Assembly: GCA_049644345.1 (NCBI GenBank)
Contig: JBARRS010000159.1
Location: 1 to 29,718, forward strand
Reading direction: 5' to 3'
DNA length: 29,718 nt
From: JBARRS01 sp049644345
GTDB taxonomy: Bacteria > Actinomycetota > Thermoleophilia > Gaiellales > Gaiellaceae
Both the position numbers and the translations under genes were made by a program. Positions 8,683-16,275 of this stretch are shown here, one piece after another. A model generated the notes under the pieces. It was given only the letters and a program-made list of their open reading frames with translations. It did no database searches and was not told the DNA's origin. How positions within the stretch are numbered: the stretch's first letter is position 1; the number at the start of each line of letters is the position of its first letter.

Positions 8683-8691
8683 TCGCCGCGG

Positions 8692-9777
8692 ATGAAGGTC
8701 GGGGTCCCGAAGGAGAGCGCGCCGGGCGAGCGGCGCGTGGCGCTCGTCCCCGAGCTCGTTTCGCGGCTTGGCGCCGGCTTCGCCGTACAGGTCGAGAGCG
8801 GCGCGGGCGAAGCAGCGTCGTTCCCTGATTCCGCCTACGAGGAGGCGGGAGCCGCGATCGGCGACGACGCCTGGAGCGCCGAGGCCGTGGTCAAGGTGCA
8901 GAAGCCGAGCGCGGAGGAGATCGAGCAGCTACAAGAGGGCCAAGTGCTGGTCGGGTTCCTCCAGCCGCTGACAGACCGCGAGGGAATCGACCTGCTCGTG
9001 AAGCGGGGCGTCGTCGCGTTCGCGATGGAGTCCATCCCCCGGATCACCCGCGCGCAGCCGATGGACGCGCTGTCGTCGCAGGCGACGGTCTCCGGCTACA
9101 AGGCAGCGCTGCTGGCGGCCGACCGGCTGCCGAAATTCTTTCCGATGCTGATGACTGCGGCGGGCACCGTCGCCCCGGCGAAGGTGCTCGTGCTCGGCGC
9201 GGGCGTCGCCGGCCTCCAGGCGATCGCGACGGCGCGGCGGCTCGGCGCGATCGTCTCGGGCTTCGACATCCGCCCGGTCGTCCGCGAGCAGGTCGAAAGC
9301 CTCGGCGCAAGCTTTCTCGACCTCGGGATCGTCGGCGAAGAGGCGGCGGGAGGCTACGCTCGCGAGCTGACCGAGGACGAGCAGCGGCGCCAGCAGGAGG
9401 AGTTGGAGCAGCGAATCCCGGACTTCGACGTGGTGATCACCACGGCGCTCGTCCCGGGCCGGCCGGCGCCGAAGCTGATACCCGCCGACGCCGTCCGCGC
9501 GATGCGGCCGGGGTCGGTGATCGTCGACCTCGCAGCCGAGGCGGGCGGAAACTGCGAGTTGACGGAACCGGGCGAGGAGATCGTGCGCGACGGCGTCACC
9601 TTGATCGGATACACCAACCTGCCGGCGACGATGCCGTTCCACGCGAGTCAGTTGTACGCGCGAAACGTCGTCGCTCTGCTCCAGCACCTCGCACCCGACG
9701 GCGAGCTGAAGCTCGACTTCGACGACGAGATCACGGCGGGAGCCTGCGTCACGCGTCGAGAGGAGGTGGCCGCTTGA
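8692..9777 (+). CDS. pntA: NAD(P) transhydrogenase alpha-1 subunit (domain I, NAD-binding)
   Basis: The soluble dI component of proton-translocating transhydrogenase, which passes hydride between NADH and NADP+. The 361 residues have the alanine-dehydrogenase-like layout. They include the N-terminal segment GVPKESAPGERRVALVP, the RAQPMDALSSQATVSGYKA loop that contacts the NADP-binding domain, and a Rossmann motif at about 167-177 (VLGAGVAGLQA) followed by FDIRP. The membrane part is encoded separately downstream (pntA2), giving the three-gene form of many Actinobacteria and alphaproteobacteria. ATG 8692 is the first codon that fits. It ends with TGA 142 bp before pntA2, an unusually wide gap for this operon. 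Confidence 0.95.
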   Translation: MKVGVPKESAPGERRVALVPELVSRLGAGFAVQVESGAGEAASFPDSAYEEAGAAIGDDAWSAEAVVKVQKPSAEEIEQLQEGQVLVGFLQPLTDREGIDLLVKRGVVAFAMESIPRITRAQPMDALSSQATVSGYKAALLAADRLPKFFPMLMTAAGTVAPAKVLVLGAGVAGLQAIATARRLGAIVSGFDIRPVVREQVESLGASFLDLGIVGEEAAGGYARELTEDEQRRQQEELEQRIPDFDVVITTALVPGRPAPKLIPADAVRAMRPGSVIVDLAAEAGGNCELTEPGEEIVRDGVTLIGYTNLPATMPFHASQLYARNVVALLQHLAPDGELKLDFDDEITAGACVTRREEVAA

Positions 9778-9919
9778 ACGAATGTGGATGGATCGGCACG
9801 GAACAGACCCACTCGGAGCGCCTGAGCGGCGGTATCGTCGACCGCGAGGGCGGCGGGAAAATCACCCCGACCCAGGGTGGGGGTTTGGGTCGAGACACGT
9901 CTCCAAAGGGCGGGGCGAG
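9778..9919 (+). other. 142-bp structured spacer between pntA1 and pntA2
   Basis: No gene is recognised here. The spacer contains an inverted repeat CGACCCA (9868-9874) / TGGGTCG (9886-9892) around a G-rich 11-nt loop, then GAGAC/GTCTC (9892-9903). Three G-runs of 3, 5 and 3 sit between 9875 and 9889. The pntA2 reading frame stays open through this region but the encoded residues do not look like transhydrogenase. It could tune the subunit ratio or stabilise the downstream message. Confidence 0.35.
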
Positions 9920-10261
9920 ATGAGCCATGGCCTGCTGCTCACGTTCGAGGTGACGATCCTCGTACTGGCGATCTTCCTCGGCTTCGAGGTGATCTCGAAG
10001 GTTCCGACGCTCCTGCACACCCCGCTGATGTCGGGCACGAACGCGATCCACGGAATCGTGATCGTCGGCGCCATGCTCGTCGCCGGTCTCGGACACAAGG
10101 ACACGCTGACCCTGATCGTCGGCCTCGCCGCCGTCGTGCTCGCCTCTGCGAACGTCGTCGGCGGCTTCGTCGTCACCGACCGGATGCTCGAGATGTTCAA
10201 GAAGCGCGAGCAGCCGGCTGGTGCTGCCGAAACCGACGGTGGCGAGCCTCGCGAGCGGTGA
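9920..10261 (+). CDS. NAD(P) transhydrogenase alpha-2 subunit (small membrane part)
   Basis: A 113-residue membrane protein carrying three hydrophobic helices (about 6-25, 40-60 and 66-86). The family pattern is clear: FLGFEVISKVPTLLHTPLMS, then SGTNAIHGIVIVGAM. It forms the proton channel with PntB. ATG 9920 is chosen because similarity begins at MSHGLLLTFEV and GGGGCGAG precedes it. The longer in-frame extension from 9782 has no family support. The stop shares bases with the pntB start (GTGA, 10258-10261), which implies translational coupling. The charged C-terminal tail of about 20 residues is not conserved in the family. Confidence 0.93.
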   Translation: MSHGLLLTFEVTILVLAIFLGFEVISKVPTLLHTPLMSGTNAIHGIVIVGAMLVAGLGHKDTLTLIVGLAAVVLASANVVGGFVVTDRMLEMFKKREQPAGAAETDGGEPRER

Positions 10262-11652
10262 GCAAGGCCACCACCGACCTCCTCTACCTGATCACGATCG
10301 TGGCGTTCATCCTCGCGCTGCGCTTCCTCTCGCACCCGGCGACTGCGCGACGCGGCAACTGGATCGGGGCGGTCGGGATGCTCGTCGCGATCGGGGTCAC
10401 CTTCGCGCAGAGCGAGATCGTCAGCTACTGGGAGATCGCGGTCGGGATGGTAGTCGGCGGCTCCTTCGGAGCGGTCGCGGCCCGGAAGGTGAAGATGACC
10501 GCGATGCCGCAGATGGTGGCGCTGTTCAACGGCGTCGGCGGCGGCGCGGCGGCCCTGGTGTCACTCGCGGAGTTCCACAACCGCGCTCCTCTTCCCGGCA
10601 CGCTCAAGACGGATATCAGCGCCTCGATCATGCTCTCGGCGTTGATCGGCAGCATCTCGTTCGCGGGCTCGATGGTCGCGTTCGCGAAGCTCCAGGAGCT
10701 GGTCAGGGGCAGGCCGATCGTCTATCCGGGCCAGAAGGTCGGGAACCTGTTGCTTCTCGCGGCCCTGCTCGGGGTAGGAATCACAGTCGTCGCGGGGACC
10801 GAGCGGCAGTGGCTGCTCTACGCGCTCATCCTCGGCGCCCTACTCTTCGGTGTCCTCTTCGTGCTTCCGATCGGCGGCGCGGACATGCCGGTCGTGATCT
10901 CGTTGCTGAACGCATTCACCGGTCTCGCCGCCGCGGCGACCGGCTTCGAGCTCGAGAACAACGTCCTGATCGTGAGCGGGATGCTCGTCGGCGCCTCGGG
11001 AACGCTGCTCACCGTCCTCATGGGCCGGGCGATGAACCGCTCGATCGCGAACGTGCTCTTCGGCGCATTCGGGCAGCTTGCGCCGAGCGCCGCCGCTGCG
11101 GCGGCGGGAACGGACGGCGGCAGCGTGCGCTCAGCGAGCGCGGACGACGTCGCGGTCATGCTGGCCTACGCGCACAAAGTGGTGTTCGTCCCTGGTTACG
11201 GGATGGCGGTGGCGCAGGCCCAGCACGACGTCCGGCAGCTGGCCGACCTGCTGGAGGCGCGCGGAGTCGAGGTGAGCTACGCGATCCACCCGGTCGCCGG
11301 CCGGATGCCGGGGCACATGAACGTGCTGCTCGCCGAGGCGAACGTCCCCTATCCGCAGCTGAAGGAAATGGACGAGGCGAACCCGGAGTTCTTGCGCACC
11401 GATGTCGCGCTCGTGATCGGGGCAAACGACGTCACGAACCCCGACGCACGCAACAACCCGGCCAGCCCGATCTACGGGATGCCGATTCTGAACGTCGACC
11501 AGGCACAGAGCGTCGTCGTGCTCAAGCGCTCGATGAACCCGGGCTTTGCGGGGATCGAGAACCCGCTCTTCGTGAACCCGAAGACCGTGATGCTCTTCGG
11601 CGATGCCAAGGACTCGATCTCGCACCTGATCGCTGGCATCAAGGCGCTCTAG
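10258..11652 (+). CDS. pntB: NAD(P) transhydrogenase beta subunit
   Basis: A 464-residue protein with an N-terminal membrane domain of eight or nine helices and a C-terminal NADP-binding domain III. Diagnostic motifs are MPQMVALFNGVGGGAAAL, GGADMPVVISLLNAFTGL, the dIII fingerprint VPGYGMAVAQAQHD, HPVAGRMPGHMNVLLAEA, GANDVTNPDA and KRSMNPGFAGIENPLF. All expected blocks are present. The GTG start at 10258 overlaps the pntA2 stop by 4 nt, and the frame that continues further upstream is not homologous. With pntA1 and pntA2 it should couple proton entry to NADPH formation. The OCD-like gene starts 5 bp after the stop and is probably in the same transcript. Confidence 0.96.
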   Translation: MSKATTDLLYLITIVAFILALRFLSHPATARRGNWIGAVGMLVAIGVTFAQSEIVSYWEIAVGMVVGGSFGAVAARKVKMTAMPQMVALFNGVGGGAAALVSLAEFHNRAPLPGTLKTDISASIMLSALIGSISFAGSMVAFAKLQELVRGRPIVYPGQKVGNLLLLAALLGVGITVVAGTERQWLLYALILGALLFGVLFVLPIGGADMPVVISLLNAFTGLAAAATGFELENNVLIVSGMLVGASGTLLTVLMGRAMNRSIANVLFGAFGQLAPSAAAAAAGTDGGSVRSASADDVAVMLAYAHKVVFVPGYGMAVAQAQHDVRQLADLLEARGVEVSYAIHPVAGRMPGHMNVLLAEANVPYPQLKEMDEANPEFLRTDVALVIGANDVTNPDARNNPASPIYGMPILNVDQAQSVVVLKRSMNPGFAGIENPLFVNPKTVMLFGDAKDSISHLIAGIKAL

Positions 11653-11657
11653 GCAAG

Positions 11658-12617
11658 GTGATCCCGCTCTTCACGGCTCCCAACGTCGAGGCCGCCGTAT
11701 CGCCTGAGCGTGCGGTCGAAGCGGTGCGAGAAGCTTTCGTCGCGTACGCGCTGGGCGAGTGGACGATGCCGCCGAAGGTCTACGTGCCGGCCTACCCCGC
11801 CGGGGACTTCCGCGCGATGCCCGCGCTCGGCGGCGGCCACGCGTTACTGAAGTGGGTGACGTCGTTCCCCGGCAATCCGGAGCGGGGGCTGCCGACGGTC
11901 ACGGGGCTGGTCCTCCTGTCCGACGCCTCGAACGGCTCTCTACGAGCGTTGCTGGATGCGGCGTCGGTGACGGCGCTCCGGACCGGCGCCGCCGCGGTGC
12001 TCGCAGCCGAAACGCTCGGGCGCAGCGACGCCGGGACGGCGGGGGTCATCGGCGCGGGTGTCAACGGCAAGGCCGTGGCGCGAAGCTTCGTCGCCCGTGG
12101 TCACGACGTGGTGCTGTGGGATGTCGATGCCGACCGCGCGGGCACGGCGGCGGCGGAGCTCGGCGCCGCCGTTGCGGCGCACCGCGAAGATGCGCTCGCC
12201 GCCGCTCTCCTTGCAACGGTGACGCCAGGGCACCAGCTCGTGCTGCCTCTGGGATCGCTTCAGCCCGGCCAGCACGTCAGCCTGATGGGTGCCGACGGGC
12301 CGGGCAAGGCTGAGATCGCCGTCGAAGAGCTCGCCCGCGTGCGTGTCTTCTGCGACGACTGGCAGCAGGCCAGTCATAACGGCGAGCTCGCCCACGCAGT
12401 CGAGGCAGGCGTGCTCGGCCGCAGGGATGTAACCGACCTCGGCGACGTGCTGGCAGGACGCGCGCCGGGCCGTCAAGCAGATGAGGAGATCACGGCATTC
12501 GACTCGACCGGCCTTGCGATCCAGGACCTTGCAATCGCGCTCGCTGCGATGGAGCGGCTCGAGGAAGATGCGGATGCAGGCGATCTTCGCGACCTCGCGT
12601 ACGTCGACATCGGGTGA
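11658..12617 (+). CDS. Ornithine cyclodeaminase/mu-crystallin family protein
   Basis: A 319-residue NAD(P)-dependent enzyme of the OCD/alanine dehydrogenase/mu-crystallin family. The substrate side has LLKWVTSFPGN (lysine of the carboxylate site) and ALRTGAAAVLAAETL (arginine). The Rossmann motif is GVIGAGVNGKAVARSF followed by WDVDADRA. GADGPGKAEI matches the family's conserved Asp-Pro-Gly-Lys block. Members act as ornithine cyclodeaminase, ketimine reductase, alanine dehydrogenase or opine-type dehydrogenase, and sequence alone does not choose. The GTG at 11658 lies 5 bp after the pntB stop, so NADPH made by the transhydrogenase might feed a reductive reaction here. That link is inference. 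It converges with the FAD oxidoreductase gene across 21 bp. Confidence 0.88.
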   Translation: MIPLFTAPNVEAAVSPERAVEAVREAFVAYALGEWTMPPKVYVPAYPAGDFRAMPALGGGHALLKWVTSFPGNPERGLPTVTGLVLLSDASNGSLRALLDAASVTALRTGAAAVLAAETLGRSDAGTAGVIGAGVNGKAVARSFVARGHDVVLWDVDADRAGTAAAELGAAVAAHREDALAAALLATVTPGHQLVLPLGSLQPGQHVSLMGADGPGKAEIAVEELARVRVFCDDWQQASHNGELAHAVEAGVLGRRDVTDLGDVLAGRAPGRQADEEITAFDSTGLAIQDLAIALAAMERLEEDADAGDLRDLAYVDIG

Positions 12618-12638
12618 CGCGAAACGGGAGGGCGAGGG

Positions 12639-13772
12639 CTAAGACGAGAGCAGCCGCGCCGGGTCGAAGAGCTCGAGCTCCGGCGCGGGACGGCCTGCGA
12701 TCACATTCGCGACGAGGTCGCCGCAGGCGAGCCCGAGCACGTTGCCGTGACCGGAGTAGCCGCACGCTGCCCAGACCCGGTCGTGCCCAGGAACGCGACC
12801 GGCCAGGGGAAGGAGGTCGGCGGTGAGCCCGAAGATGCCGGCCCAGCGGCGCTCTATCCGCGGCAGCGTCCCCAAGAGCTCCTTGACGAAGCGCTCGATC
12901 GCCGCCTGAACGATCGGCGTCGTGGCTTCCTCCGTGGTGAACTCCTTCTCGAGCGCTCGGTCGCGGAAGCCGCCCACGACGAGCCGACGATCCGGAGTCT
13001 GCTGCCAGTAGTCGTAGCCGTGGCGCGCGTAATGCGGGCAAGGGAAGAGGACCCGTCCGAGCGGCTCGGTCACGACGACCTGGCCGCGCACTGAGCGGAT
13101 GGCTCCGTCGAGCGACTCGAGCAAACCGTGCGTGTAGCCGTCTGTGGCGATCACGACCTGGTCGGCATCGAGGGCCTCGACCGATTCGACGCGTGAGTGC
13201 TCGCGTAGCTCTGCTCCCGCTTCCGCCGCACGTCGCGCCAGCCTCCGCACCCAACGAGCAGGCTGGAGCGACCCATCGCTCGGGTGAAAGAGCGCGCCGA
13301 CGAAGCGACCTCGGAGCGGACCGGCGAGCTCGCCGCGCCATTCGACCTCGAAGCCGTCCGCGCGCAAGGCGTCGAACTCACTGCGCAGCTCCCGGGCCTC
13401 CTCGAGATCGGCGGCCAGACGAAGGCTGCCCGTCCTGCGGAACGCGTCCCCGGCCAGCGACTCTAGCTTGTCGAGCGCGCGTTCGGTCAACGCCCAAAGG
13501 CCCCGTGCCCGCTCGCCGCCGAGCTCGCGCCGAGCGACATCGTACGGCGGTGCCGCGCCGCGCAGCGCGAAACCGCCGTTACGCCCGCTTGCGCCGCCGG
13601 CGATCTCGCGGGCCTCGTGGACGCGGACACGGAGACCGGACTCGGCGAGCGTCAGCGCACAGGCGCAGCCGGTGACCCCGGCGCCGACCACAGCGACGTC
13701 CACCCGGCCCGCGAGCCGCCGCTCGGGGAGCACCTCGCGTTCCTCTTCGAGCCAGTATGAAGTTGTCGTCAC
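12639..13772 (-). CDS. FAD-dependent amine/amino-acid oxidase (DAO family, PuuB-like)
   Basis: A 377-residue flavoprotein of the D-amino-acid oxidase/glycine oxidase superfamily. The dinucleotide-binding motif is VVGAGVTGCACALTLAESG (about 28-46), followed by the SGRNGG segment typical of gamma-glutamylputrescine oxidase-like and sarcosine oxidase-like proteins. The C-terminal FAD contact reads ACGYSGHGNVLGLACG, and the substrate domain has HYARHGYDYWQQTPD. The substrate is not predictable; amines or imino acids are likely. It faces the OCD-family gene tail to tail, and both families act on amino-acid or imine chemistry. GTG start at 13772. The TAGCAT box just upstream contains the stop codon of dprA, so it can be transcribed on its own even though it lies downstream of dprA. 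Confidence 0.87.
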   Translation of the reverse strand: MTTTSYWLEEEREVLPERRLAGRVDVAVVGAGVTGCACALTLAESGLRVRVHEAREIAGGASGRNGGFALRGAAPPYDVARRELGGERARGLWALTERALDKLESLAGDAFRRTGSLRLAADLEEARELRSEFDALRADGFEVEWRGELAGPLRGRFVGALFHPSDGSLQPARWVRRLARRAAEAGAELREHSRVESVEALDADQVVIATDGYTHGLLESLDGAIRSVRGQVVVTEPLGRVLFPCPHYARHGYDYWQQTPDRRLVVGGFRDRALEKEFTTEEATTPIVQAAIERFVKELLGTLPRIERRWAGIFGLTADLLPLAGRVPGHDRVWAACGYSGHGNVLGLACGDLVANVIAGRPAPELELFDPARLLSS

Positions 13773-13780
13773 GGCGGCTG

Positions 13781-13786
13781 ATGCTA
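13781..13786 (-). promoter_or_regulatory. Putative -10 box of the FAD oxidoreductase gene
   Basis: TAGCAT on the minus strand ends 8 nt before the GTG at 13772. Its first three bases are the dprA stop codon, so one sequence serves both genes. Confidence 0.45.
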
Positions 13787-14779
13787 ACCCTGCGGCCTCA
13801 CCCCCCTGTAGACGCCCTCCGCCTCAGCAGAGAGTCCCGCCAGCTCGAGCTCCGCGAGCGCCGCGGCGACCATGGCGGCATCGCATCCCGTCGCACGGGT
13901 GAGCTCGTCGGAAGAAGCGGGCGAATCGGCTAGGCGATCGAGAACGGAGCGCGCGGCCTCGGACAACGGGATCTCGCAGGACGCGGCGGGCTCGACGCCG
14001 AGCTGTGCCAGGACGTCTTCCGCGCTGAGCAAAGGCGCCGCCGCGCCGGCGCGAAGGAGCCCGTTCGTGCCGACGGAGAGAGCGCTCGTGATCTCACCCG
14101 GAACCGCGAAGACCTCCCGTCCGGCCTCCAGCGCCAGGTCCGCGGTGATCAGAGCGCCGCTCCGCTCGCGAGCCTCGACGATCACCGTCGCTTCGGAGAG
14201 GCCGGCGATGATCCGGTTTCGCGCGGGGAACCGCCACGGAGCGGGCTCGACTCCGGGCGCATACTCGGAGACGACGAGACCGTCCTCGCAGATCCGCGCG
14301 GCGAGCTCACGGTGCGCCGCCGGATAGTCCCGGTCGACCCCGCACCCGAGAACGGCAAGGGTTGGCCCTCCGGCCTCGAGCGCCCCTCGATGGGCCGCGC
14401 CGTCGACGCCGCGGGCAAGGCCGCTGAGGACAACGAGCCCGGCCCCGGTGAGCTCGCGGCCCAGCATCCGCGCCACCTGGCTGCCGTACGGAGAGCACGA
14501 CCGGGCCCCGACGAGCGCGACGAGACGGCGGCGCAAGAGGTCAGCGCTGCCCGAGCCGCGCACGAACAGGCCCGGCGGCGGATCGTGCAGGGCACGGAGG
14601 AGCGGCGGGTAGCGCTCGTCCGTCCGTGCGATCCAGTCGACGCCGCGCGCAGCGAGCTCGTCCAGGTACGCGCGCGCGTCAAACCGGCGTCGAAAGGTGG
14701 CAAAACGCCTGCCGGCGGGCTCGCTGACGACGTGCGTCCCCGTATCGGCGGCGAAGGCCGCGAGCGCCAACTCGCTCAC
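13784..14779 (-). CDS. dprA: DNA-processing protein DprA (Smf), RecA loader
   Basis: A 331-residue protein that binds single-stranded DNA entering the cell during transformation and loads RecA on it. The central extended Rossmann fold shows VGARSCSPYG, LSGLARGVDGAAHRGAL, LGCGVDRDYPAAH, WRFPARNRIIAGLS and the block SGALITADLALEAGREVFAV. A C-terminal winged-helix domain (about 265-325) is present, as in many DprA proteins. The N-terminus carries the usual short helical (SAM/HhH-like) region. The GTG start at 14779 overlaps the yifB stop as GTGA, implying coupled translation. No com genes are in the window, so competence itself is not shown. Confidence 0.93.
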   Translation of the reverse strand: MSELALAAFAADTGTHVVSEPAGRRFATFRRRFDARAYLDELAARGVDWIARTDERYPPLLRALHDPPPGLFVRGSGSADLLRRRLVALVGARSCSPYGSQVARMLGRELTGAGLVVLSGLARGVDGAAHRGALEAGGPTLAVLGCGVDRDYPAAHRELAARICEDGLVVSEYAPGVEPAPWRFPARNRIIAGLSEATVIVEARERSGALITADLALEAGREVFAVPGEITSALSVGTNGLLRAGAAAPLLSAEDVLAQLGVEPAASCEIPLSEAARSVLDRLADSPASSDELTRATGCDAAMVAAALAELELAGLSAEAEGVYRGVRPQG

Positions 14780-16239
14780 GGCTTCCCCAACTCTGCAGGC
14801 GTCCGGTATGCGAGCGCCTCGGCGACATGCTCAGGCCGCACCTCCTCGCCGCCGCCAAGAGCCGCCACTGTCCGGGCGACGCGACGCACTCGAGCGCGAC
14901 CGCGCCCGGACAGTGGCAGCCGCTCGACAGCGCGCGCGAGCAGGTCGTCGGCTTCCTGAGTCCACCCCGCGGGCGAGACTCGGACGAGCTCGCGCGCCCT
15001 GACTACGCGTGCCCGTATCTCCGCCGAGGACTCGGCCGGCCCAGCCGCCAGCTCGTGCGCGCGTGCCCGCGGCACGGTCACGAGCAGGTCGAAGCGGTCG
15101 AGGAGCGCCCGCGAGAGCTTGTCCCGAAAAGCCGCGAGGCGCTGCATCGAACAGGAGCATTCGAAGGCGGGATCTCCTCGCCCGCCGCAAGGACAAAGGT
15201 TCATAGTCCCGACGAGCTGGAAGCGCGCGGGAAAGACGGCGCGCCCTTCCGCGCGGACGACGCTGATCGTTCCGTCCTCGAGCGGCTGCCGGAGCGCCTC
15301 GAGCGTAGGGCGCGGAAACTCGGGCAGCTCGTCCAACATCAGCACGCCGCGGTGGGCAAGGCTGACCTCGCCGGGCCTCGGGCCCGGACCGCCACCGACG
15401 ATGGCCGGCGCCGAGGCAGTGTGGTGGGGCGCCCGAAACGGTGGCGTCGTCAGGAGCGGCCGGCCGGGAGGAAGGAGCCCTGCGACCGAGTGGATCCTCG
15501 TCACCTCGAGCGCCTCCTCGAGCATGAGCGGGGGCAGGATCCCCGGCAGCCTGCGCGCGAGCATGGTCTTCCCGGTCCCCGGCGGGCCCGCGAGCAGCAG
15601 GTTGTGCGCGCCCGCGGCCGCGAGCTCGAGTGCCCGGCGAGCCCGCTCCTGGCCGCGGACGTCGGCCAGATCCGGCGCTTCGGGTTCCGGTGCGTCGCCG
15701 TTCGCAGATGCTTCGTAGGGCGGCGGATCGCACTCGCCGCGGAGATACGCAACAGCCTCGGCGAGATGGCGCAGAGGGACCGGCTCGATTCCGGCCAGCG
15801 CCGCCTCCGGCGCCGAGGCAGCGGCGCACAGGAGTCGCTCGAAGCCTGCCTGCTTTGCCCCCTCGGCCGCGGCGAGGACGCCGCGAACCGGCCTCAAGCG
15901 ACCGTCGAGGGCGAGCTCGCCGACCGCGGCGTGCGTGCGCAGCTCTTCGTGCGGAATCTGCCGGGAGGCCGCGAGGATCGCGAGCGCGATCGGAAGGTCG
16001 AAGCCCGAGCCCTCTTTCCGCAGGCCTGCCGGCGCAAGGTTGACAGTGATCCGGCGCATCGGCCACTCGAGCTCGGCGGATGCGATTCCGCTGCGGACGC
16101 GCTCCTTGGCCTCCTGGCAGGCGCGGTCGGCGAGACCCACGATCGCGAACGCCGGAACCCCGCGCTGCAGGTGCGCTTCGACCTCGACGCGACGCGCGTC
16201 GAGCCCCACGAGGGCGTGTGTGACCGTTCGTGCGAGCAC
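14776..16239 (-). CDS. comM: YifB/ComM-family Mg-chelatase-like AAA+ ATPase
   Basis: A AAA+ helicase-like protein; ComM drives branch migration during integration of transformed DNA. The N-terminal LonB/ChlI-like domain reads VGLADRACQEAKERVRSGI and NLAPAGLRKEGSGFDLP. Walker A is GPPGTGKT (about 218-225), Walker B is GVLMLDELPEF, and the arginine-finger region is LSRALLDRFDL. A cysteine cluster CPCGG...CSCS (about 355-372) may bind zinc, as in family members. The C-terminal Mg_chelatase_C block LPLSGRGRARVRRVARTVA is present. GTG 16239 is preferred over the TTG one codon upstream because a TAGCGT box ends exactly 7 nt before it. It is tightly coupled to dprA downstream. Confidence 0.92.
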   Translation of the reverse strand: MLARTVTHALVGLDARRVEVEAHLQRGVPAFAIVGLADRACQEAKERVRSGIASAELEWPMRRITVNLAPAGLRKEGSGFDLPIALAILAASRQIPHEELRTHAAVGELALDGRLRPVRGVLAAAEGAKQAGFERLLCAAASAPEAALAGIEPVPLRHLAEAVAYLRGECDPPPYEASANGDAPEPEAPDLADVRGQERARRALELAAAGAHNLLLAGPPGTGKTMLARRLPGILPPLMLEEALEVTRIHSVAGLLPPGRPLLTTPPFRAPHHTASAPAIVGGGPGPRPGEVSLAHRGVLMLDELPEFPRPTLEALRQPLEDGTISVVRAEGRAVFPARFQLVGTMNLCPCGGRGDPAFECSCSMQRLAAFRDKLSRALLDRFDLLVTVPRARAHELAAGPAESSAEIRARVVRARELVRVSPAGWTQEADDLLARAVERLPLSGRGRARVRRVARTVAALGGGEEVRPEHVAEALAYRTPAELGKP

Positions 16240-16246
16240 CAACCCG

Positions 16247-16252
16247 ACGCTA
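16247..16252 (-). promoter_or_regulatory. Putative -10 box of yifB-dprA
   Basis: TAGCGT on the minus strand ends 7 nt before GTG 16239 and 4 nt before the alternative TTG at 16242. There is no Shine-Dalgarno. Confidence 0.4.
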
Positions 16253-16275
16253 GCCGGCGTCTTGCTACGTGTCCG

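Noticed and set aside
9862..9915. G-quadruplex in the pntA1-pntA2 spacer
   Set aside because: Only three close G-runs are present, with a distant fourth. Such runs are common in DNA of this base composition, so it is mentioned only as part of the spacer.
10221..11657. Long plus-strand frame continuous with the OCD-family gene, giving an apparent 798-residue protein
   Set aside because: The first 479 codons are the shadow of pntA2 and pntB, which have clear family motifs in their own frames. Homology to OCD starts only at GTG 11658.
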